Shown here: one piece after another, positions 61,401 through 64,000 of the stretch
Position numbering within the stretch: the stretch's first letter is position 1
Layout: the number at the start of each line of letters is the position of its first letter
Assembly: GCA_037074705.1 (NCBI GenBank)
Contig: CM073591.1
Location: 178,709,432-178,773,431, forward strand
DNA from: Zhengitettix transpicula
Taxonomy: Eukaryota; Arthropoda; Insecta; Orthoptera; Tetrigidae
DNA length: 64,000 bases
Direction: 5' to 3'
Position numbers and translations under genes: made by a program
Notes under the pieces: model-generated
The model's database searches: none
The model's input: only the letters and a program-made list of their open reading frames with translations
What the model was told of the DNA's origin: nothing

Positions 61401-63052
61401 ATCTTCAGTGAGTTGCAGCGAAGGTTTCTGTTGACAATTTTAGCGTCGAATAATTAGTTTTCGGGGTCGATGACATTAATAGTTTCTCTCCACATGTTTT
61501 TTTACGTTTAATTGCAATTCATTTCAGCATGGGAAGACAGCGCCACGAAGGGAGGGTGGAGAGGCGGTGCATAAAAATAACAAGTAACAACCGAGATTGG
61601 GCTCCTGGAAGTCACTAACTTTAATTCTGACATTTACCATACTGGTAAATTCCCCCTAGGAATGGGGATGGAAGGAGACGAAATAAATTTCCGTGTAGAA
61701 CATTTCAAACCAAACTTTATACACTTGCTACTTACGATCCAGGAACAAACACCAAGGGATTTACACACGCCTACAACCTCTAGGGTTGGAGATGCATTTA
61801 AAAACATTCATAAACAGCCATTATTAGCGTCGAATAAAACGTTTTCGGGGTCGCCAAATTAGATAGTGTTATTGTAGTTATTTAAGTGTCTAATATTAAC
61901 TCCAAAAGGCAAGGGAGGGACAATCTCGTGGAATGGGTTTACAAAAATAATAACGCAAAAAATGGCCGAGATTGGTGTCGATTCTCTGGTTGTAGGAGTC
62001 GTCGAGTTTAATTATCGCGTTAACAATAGTGATTAATGATAATTTTATGATCCTCGTCGTGGATGTTGACTAAAATAGACCCTCTTAAGGTAATGGGTGT
62101 ATTTTTGATTTTCTTAGGGTACCAATTATGTTTTTGCCTCTGTGTAGTTAAATATTTTTTTTTACTCCTGTAAGGTACGGGGAGTAATTAAATTCGAGAG
62201 TGTTTTTCACATTTAATTCTGTGGGATTTATTTAGAGACTCTTATTTCATGTAGTAGGAGAATTCCCGAGTTGTTAAAGTACAGTCAGTCATCATCCTGG
62301 TTTATTTGAAATTATTTGCCGAGAGGAAATATTCCAAACAATGAAACTATTGATTCTGCTTAAATGAAATGTTTACCAAGAATCAATTTCTTCTCTCGGC
62401 TAATTTAAATAAATACCTGGGCAACTGATAACAATGAATTAAATAGTAAATTTTTGAAATTTGTTATTTCCTTTGAAATAACTTTGTAATTTTGAAGCTC
62501 AAACAACACAATTTTTTACAAACATTGCCTAATAATCCCTAATTAATCATTTTATTAAATTAAAAGCATAAATGTCATTTCTCAGTTTAACTAAATATAG
62601 ATTTCCACATCTTAATAGTACAAAAACATATTTTATATTGAAAAATTGTTAGGTGCAATTAAGATAATTAATAATAATCAACTAGTAACAACTCCTTAAC
62701 ACATTTTACTCCACCCTCAAGAACCCAACTGTAATTATTTATGGCTGTCTTTATAAAGTGCAATTTTACAACAAATAAGTGCCAAATTCTACCTTACTTG
62801 TTTAAGGGTCTGTCACGCTCGAAGGATGGTCTTCTTGTAGCAGAATTAGATCTTAATCAATGTAGACAAGTTAAGGATGAGTGGGGGTTCAGAGTAAGTA
62901 AGCTTAAAATAATCTGTTTTATTTTTAAATTGACAAATTTGTTACTAATTATTTGATTCTTTCACGTCTAGACAACACAGCGATTGGAAATGTATGCTAA
63001 AGAACTAACTGATGCCGCAAAACCTGATTATATTCGTCACGTAATTCAGTAA
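35587..63052 (+). CDS. UPB1: UPB1, beta-ureidopropionase, complete, nine exons
   Basis: Carbon-nitrogen hydrolase that catalyses the last step of pyrimidine catabolism: N-carbamoyl-beta-alanine to beta-alanine, CO2 and ammonia (cytosolic, oligomeric; family knowledge). Exons: 35587-35699, 46124-46228, 46303-46457, 46559-46653, 50521-50727, 54924-55048, 59800-59992, 62807-62893, 62972-63052; total 1161 nt, 386 aa (human 384). Catalytic residues are all present: Glu122 in FQECW, Lys199 in KHRKNHIP, Glu210 in GDFNE and the nucleophile Cys236 in [12 protein letters not shown], each offset by +3 from human. The start is chosen because [15 protein letters not shown] sequence follows directly, as in the family N-terminus. 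Its 27-kb span is caused by repeats, above all in the 10.4-kb first intron. Beta-alanine also feeds insect cuticle tanning, a plausible but unproven role here. Confidence 0.97.
35700..36630. other. UPB1 intron 1, first segment, no recognised feature
   Basis: AT-rich. The open frame at 35935-36168 has no recognisable content. Confidence 0.5.
36630..36765 (+). repeat. Dispersed repeat with GAAAC core, copy 1
   Basis: Shares GTCGAAACGTAGTGGTTATT, ACGCCACCCGGTTGG and CACTGGGAAAACCTACG with 49140-49262 (CGAAACGTTGTGAAAATTAA, ACGCTACCCGGTTGG, CACCGGGAAAACCTACG). Confidence 0.55.
37393..37451. repeat. (TA)n microsatellite
   Basis: 59 bp of alternating AT in UPB1 intron 1, 200 bp before the copia element. 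Confidence 0.95.
37670..39450 (-). mobile_element. Ty1/copia retrotransposon, second decayed copy
   Basis: On the minus strand: RT start ([38 protein letters not shown] near 38425-38540), RNase H ([41 protein letters not shown] without its usual D-D spacing, near 38000-38130), and [11 protein letters not shown] at ~37860 toward the end. The integrase part at 38.7-39.4 kb is barely legible. Gaps and stops throughout. It has the same orientation and family as 22400-24890. Confidence 0.75.
39903..40085 (-). repeat. Dispersed repeat family C, distal half
   Basis: About 183 bp nearly identical to 60877-61055: GGTAACAGGCTACATGAGGG, TAATCCACATGGTGGCAA, AACTAGGGCCCCCGGG, AAGGATCCTACCCGG. Oriented as the reverse of the 48285-48550 copy. 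Confidence 0.8.
40130..43550 (+). mobile_element. Ty3/Gypsy retrotransposon, second decayed gag-pol
   Basis: Plus-strand pieces in order: basic gag-like segment (~40250-40560); protease position with [15 protein letters not shown], where the catalytic DTG/DSG has become DHK (~40650); RT active site YLDD at 41762-41773 followed by [14 protein letters not shown]; RNase H ([38 protein letters not shown]); integrase zinc region and C-terminal core ([20 protein letters not shown] near 43032). It has stops and frameshifts and is not active. The family type differs from the 25.6-kb element (no CsRn1-type features seen). Confidence 0.82.
43560..44690 (+). other. Unassigned region with scattered coding-like frames
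   Basis: Frames at 43780-44001 ([20 protein letters not shown]) and around 44130-44250 ([18 protein letters not shown]) and 44335-44460 ([14 protein letters not shown]) look like degraded protein-coding sequence, but match no family I know. There are stops between them. It may be the relic of another transposon. Confidence 0.35.
44700..45030 (+). mobile_element. Jockey-like LINE fragment (RT C-terminal region)
   Basis: [20 protein letters not shown], then [40 protein letters not shown] and [16 protein letters not shown]. The same protein region as the minus-strand fragment at 5400-6240 but a better-kept reading frame. The RT catalytic core is missing. Confidence 0.78.
45260..46123. other. 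End of UPB1 intron 1, no recognised feature
   Basis: AT-rich, no repeat shared with other parts of the window. Confidence 0.5.
46124..46228 (+). CDS. UPB1: UPB1 exon 2
   Basis: Acceptor ATCAACAG, donor GTAAGA. It encodes [19 protein letters not shown], the linker into the hydrolase domain. It is separated from exon 1 by 10.4 kb of repeats. Confidence 0.94.
46303..46457 (+). CDS. UPB1: UPB1 exon 3 (catalytic Glu122)
   Basis: Acceptor CATTACAG, donor GTAAAC. It encodes [16 protein letters not shown] and the FQECW motif with the first catalytic glutamate. Phase 1 exit. Confidence 0.95.
46559..46653 (+). CDS. UPB1: UPB1 exon 4
   Basis: Acceptor CATTGAAG, donor GTATGA. It encodes [20 protein letters not shown] and GPTTTFVQK, near-invariant in UPB1. 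Confidence 0.96.
46654..47570. other. UPB1 intron 4, first segment, no recognised feature
   Basis: No known motif. The frames at 47071 and 47396-47717 show no family content. Confidence 0.45.
47575..47960 (+). mobile_element. Helitron-like repeat, diverged internal copy
   Basis: GGAGCAATTTCTATCAAACT, GTAAGACACTGTTAGCAC, TGGTGTCATATTCAAAGTTT and TTAACAGTGTCACTCCTTGG parallel segments of the copies at 53.8-54.1 and 61.7-61.9 kb. No ends identified. Confidence 0.5.
48285..48550 (+). repeat. Dispersed repeat family C, longest plus-strand copy
   Basis: TATTCCTATTGGAATAGTTG, GCCAGCTGCCTCCTAAACTG, CCACAGCAAACCCCTCTCCT, AGTTAACTCTTGGCTACCTT and GTGGCCACTATGTGGATT. It aligns to the complement of 60877-61195 over the whole length, diverged. 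Confidence 0.7.
49140..49262 (+). repeat. Dispersed repeat with GAAAC core, copy 2
   Basis: GAAGAAGATGGCGG, TATCGAAACGTTGTG, CGACGCTACCCGGTTGGAAT and ACACCGGGAAAACCTACG, shared with 36630-36765. Flanking sequences differ, so the matched unit is only ~100-120 bp. Confidence 0.55.
49270..50520. other. UPB1 intron 4, last segment, no recognised feature
   Basis: AT-rich with no coding signal before exon 5. Confidence 0.5.
50521..50727 (+). CDS. UPB1: UPB1 exon 5 (Lys199, Glu210)
   Basis: Acceptor TTTCTTTCAG, donor GTCTAA. It encodes [33 protein letters not shown] and [18 protein letters not shown], holding the catalytic lysine and second glutamate. Confidence 0.97.
50728..52470. other. UPB1 intron 5, first segment, unassigned
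   Basis: A C/A-rich segment (50960-51230) and a more GC-rich segment (51530-52130) look unlike surrounding AT-rich intron and may be transposon relics. No protein motif was found. Confidence 0.4.
52472..53589 (+). mobile_element. Non-autonomous Helitron-like element, copy 1
   Basis: It starts near TCTTCTAATAAATAAAATTG and ends GCCGGGCACCCAGCTAG followed by T, the CTAG|T termination of Helitrons. No Rep/helicase coding is visible. The interior contains a degenerate minisatellite (52970-53440). Its 3' hairpin is damaged in the left half. No terminal inverted repeats. Confidence 0.65.
52970..53440 (+). repeat. Degenerate ~36-bp minisatellite inside Helitron copy 1
   Basis: Repeated motif of the form TTTTTGACTCTCTTAAGGTA followed by CCGGGAGTA. 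Clear units include 53075-53120, 53130-53165, 53190-53220, 53255-53290 and 53350-53385. Unit length varies from about 34 to 45 bp. Confidence 0.6.
53640..54590 (+). mobile_element. Non-autonomous Helitron-like element, copy 2
   Basis: Its 3' end is well preserved: an 8-bp stem at 54562-54569 / 54574-54581 (TGTCCGGC-AAAC-GCCTGACA, one mismatch), a 5-nt spacer TTCAG, then CTAG|T. The interior parallels copy 1 and copy 3 (GAGCAATTTCTACCAAACTT, GATCCAGGAACAA). Some minisatellite units lie at 54205-54400. The 5' end is not clear. Confidence 0.68.
54640..54850. repeat. Foldback family B, diverged copy
   Basis: ACAACAGACAATAATAATTG, AATACCACACGTTTCCGCAA, AATGCAAGAGCTGTCACC on the left; GCAGAAATATTGTGTGG, TGTCTGTTATTTTGC on the right. 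It lies 70 bp upstream of UPB1 exon 6. Confidence 0.55.
54924..55048 (+). CDS. UPB1: UPB1 exon 6 (nucleophile Cys236)
   Basis: Acceptor TTTCTCCAG, donor GTAAGG. It encodes [20 protein letters not shown] and [15 protein letters not shown]. The cysteine of NICYGRHH is the nucleophile. Confidence 0.97.
55049..56640. other. UPB1 intron 6, first segment
   Basis: AT-rich until 56275, then a GC-richer patch at 56280-56450 (AATGAGCACGGCGGGGCGTC) with no recognised motif. Confidence 0.4.
56646..56835. repeat. Tandem repeat, ~48-bp unit, about four units
   Basis: GCGGAAAAACATCGTGAG starts at 56646, its variants at 56694 and 56744, and a decayed fourth near 56792. Each is followed by AGAACAA(G/T)TAA. 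Spacing 48, 50, 48 bp. Confidence 0.7.
56939..57051. repeat. Tandem repeat, ~37.5-bp unit, three units
   Basis: GTTTACGTCTGTAGCCAGCC at 56939, GTTTTTACGTATACAGCCAT at 56976 and GTTTACGTCTATAGCCAGTC at 57014, each followed by A-rich AGGAA.G. Confidence 0.75.
57188..57625 (-). repeat. Dispersed repeat family E, copy 2
   Basis: Inverted relative to 16843-17275 and alignable over its whole length: GCTGGTACCAGC, GATTTCGTTCTCTTTTAAAT, AAACCCAGTAGAGGCCCTGA, GCGCTTCAACGTGAGG and ATTATTACAATGTA. The tandem arrays at 56646-57051 lie directly next to it and may be part of the same element. Confidence 0.65.
57630..58130. other. UPB1 intron 6 segment with a small inverted repeat
   Basis: GTTTTCCGGGAACA near 57876 is inverted as TGTCCCCGGAAAC near 57909. 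The rest is unremarkable and could be 5' sequence of the adjacent LINE. Confidence 0.4.
58135..58610 (+). mobile_element. Jockey-like LINE fragment (endonuclease domain)
   Basis: [60 protein letters not shown], then in a shifted frame AAYCPLKYN and [10 protein letters not shown]. These are the ordered motifs of an APE-type LINE endonuclease (WN..G, SETH, GDWN.KH). There is one frameshift and a stop near the end; no RT follows. It may be from the same family as the RT pieces at 5.4 and 44.7 kb (inference). Confidence 0.78.
58978..59070. repeat. Two-unit 45-bp tandem duplication
   Basis: TCCCTTATTATTACGTTAAA at 58978 and TCCCTTATTGTTACGCTAAC at 59023, each running into CCTTC and a TTGTCGTTGC/TTGCCGTTGC end. 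Confidence 0.65.
59090..59262 (+). repeat. Foldback family B, right arm only
   Basis: GAAGAGTGCAGTTGTGTCGT, CTAGGCTCTTCTTAACACCT, CAGAAACGTTGTGTGGTATT and TTCAATCAGACGTAATTTTT in family order. Confidence 0.7.
59800..59992 (+). CDS. UPB1: UPB1 exon 7
   Basis: Acceptor TTGTTGCAG; donor GTTAGT at 59993, required by phase. It encodes [20 protein letters not shown], then AINRVG and [16 protein letters not shown]. Confidence 0.95.
59993..60875. other. UPB1 intron 7, first segment, no recognised feature
   Basis: AT-rich, with a short TA run at 60009-60023. A 12-bp TGTAGTATTCAA is repeated at about 60025 and 60076. No protein motif. Confidence 0.45.
60877..61195 (-). repeat. Dispersed repeat family C, longest minus-strand copy
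   Basis: The first 180 bp match 39903-40085 closely. The rest matches the complement of 2020-2160 and 48285-48420 (GGCGGGAGAGGGGATTGCTG, CAGTTTAGGAGGCTGCTGG). This copy joins the two halves seen separately elsewhere. Confidence 0.75.
61334..62440 (+). mobile_element. Non-autonomous Helitron-like element, copy 3
   Basis: It starts with TCTCTATAATATATAAATG after an A, the TC 5' end preferred by Helitrons, followed by TATTCATCCGATTCCGA. The interior matches copies 1 and 2 (ACAACCGAGATTGG, CAGGAACAAACACCAAGGGA, AAAACGTTTTCGGGGTCGC), with minisatellite units at 62080-62190. The 3' end is decayed: TACCTGGGCAACTGATAAC replaces the hairpin and no CTAG remains. Confidence 0.62.
62807..62893 (+). CDS. 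UPB1: UPB1 exon 8
   Basis: Acceptor TGTTTAAG, donor GTAAGT. It encodes [20 protein letters not shown] and QVKDEWGFR. Confidence 0.95.
62972..63052 (+). CDS. UPB1: UPB1 exon 9 (terminal)
   Basis: Acceptor CACGTCTAG, stop TAA at 63050-63052. It encodes [18 protein letters not shown] and ends IRHVIQ. Confidence 0.94.
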   Translation, partial: TTQRLEMYAKELTDAAKPDYIRHVIQ

Positions 63053-63402
63053 AATACTTGGTTGTTGCTCAAAATATGTAGAATGAGCTGTAATAATTTC
63101 TTGGGTTGGATATTTGGGAGTTTTAAATGTTTTACATATAAATGACTGTGATGTATAATTATTTTTTGGCCAGTGTTATATAAGGTTTTACTGAATTACA
63201 GTTTTAGAACAAAGAAAGTTATATAATACATATGTAATATTATTACTATATTTTATAAATTTCATTATAATCCAATCAACTGTGGTAATTACGCCAGTTT
63301 TTTTTGTTGCATTAACCTTAAATGATTTTAATCTCTCCTTAATTTGTATGATGATATACATTTGTTTATAATTATATTTAGTTGTTCCTGTAGAAACTGT
63401 TT

Positions 63403-63408
63403 AATAAA
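63403..63408 (+). promoter_or_regulatory. UPB1 poly(A) signal AATAAA
   Basis: AATAAA 351 bp downstream of the UPB1 stop, followed within 30 bp by a GT/T-rich stretch. It is the first canonical hexamer after the stop that I see. Confidence 0.55.
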
Positions 63409-64000
63409 GAGTTTGGAGTCTATGTATTTACTTATTCATGGCAAATTGTATCAATTAATCACCCTTTATCACACTGTTTGTGAGCGACTGGTATATCTCT
63501 CACCAAGAGTAGTGCATTTATGATTTTAGTTATTAGTAAAAGTTTTAATTATTTCCAAAAGTGTCCATTTTTTTAAATCATTTGTATTTTAATAATATGC
63601 ATTGTGAGACCTGTGCAAAGTTAGCATTTTTTACTGGATTAGGAATTAAATTTATAAGGGTATAAACAACAGAAAACTTACAAATAGTTCAACTACTAGA
63701 AATGCAGATCTATTCAAACAAAACACAGGCATTTGTCATAAATGCAACTGAAATTCGAAAATAAATTGATTGGTTTCTTTGCAGATCAGGAAATATATAT
63801 AAATAAATAAGAATAAAAATAATGCTTCAATGGCAAATAAGATGATAGTAATCTAAAGTGCAACAAACATGAAATACAATGACAATAACAAAATTAATAA
63901 ATTGGAAAATTAATCTGACTTAATTAATATGAACATAAATAATGTAACATGGTCATAAGTTTACATATAAGACCAAAACGTTTCCTCCCTATTATCAGGG
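63409..64000. other. Downstream flank, no recognised feature
   Basis: AT-rich sequence after the UPB1 poly(A) signal. No ORF of interest, no repeat shared with the rest of the window. Confidence 0.5.

Noticed and set aside
1..64000. CRISPR arrays, bacterial operons, phage or plasmid genes
   Set aside because: None seen. The tandem repeats present lack regular spacers and all genes are spliced eukaryotic genes.

Overview
This is eukaryotic nuclear DNA, most likely from an arthropod and probably an insect. The genes have many introns with GT-AG splice sites, the background is AT-rich, there is one eukaryotic-type tRNA gene, and the transposon load is heavy and typical of arthropods (copia, Gypsy of the CsRn1 type, Jockey-like and RTE-like LINEs, Penelope-like elements, Helitron-like repeats, foldback MITEs, tRNA-headed SINEs). 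Nothing bacterial or phage-like is present. The species cannot be named from the sequence.

There are three protein-coding host genes and one tRNA gene. (1) Positions 16-30141, plus strand: the 3' half of FANCD2 (Fanconi anaemia DNA-repair clamp protein). Twelve phase-consistent exons encode the last 738 residues; the 5' half lies upstream of the window. (2) Positions 30851-34879, minus strand: a complete five-exon TANGO2 (NRDE family, 282 aa), convergent with FANCD2. (3) Positions 35242-35313, minus strand: tRNA-Pro(CGG) with a Pol III terminator, inside the ~700 bp divergent spacer. (4) Positions 35587-63052, plus strand: a complete nine-exon UPB1 (beta-ureidopropionase, 386 aa) with its whole catalytic set, followed by an AATAAA signal. 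All reading frames join without a break across the splice sites I chose.

Nearly everything else is intronic repeat. The FANCD2 introns carry Penelope-like fragments (3.9-4.3, 6.2-6.6, 11.3-12.0, 19.0-19.4 kb), a LINE fragment (5.4-6.2 kb), two foldback families, two SINEs and, in the 8.9-kb last intron, a decayed copia (22.4-24.9 kb, minus) and a decayed CsRn1-like Gypsy (25.6-28.8 kb, plus). UPB1 intron 1 holds a second copia (37.7-39.5 kb), a second Gypsy (40.1-43.5 kb) and a LINE fragment (44.7-45.0 kb). Later UPB1 introns hold Helitron-like repeats with internal minisatellites (52.5-54.6 and 61.3-62.4 kb), a LINE endonuclease fragment (58.1-58.6 kb) and several uncharacterised repeats.

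The three host genes act in unrelated processes (crosslink repair, lipid/haem-linked metabolism, pyrimidine degradation), so I see a neighbourhood and not an operon-like system. The most notable structures are a near-perfect 0.29-kb palindrome between TA microsatellites, a foldback family that carries consensus splice donors, and a pair of SINEs sharing one body but with different tRNA-like heads. I found no new enzymatic or defence system.
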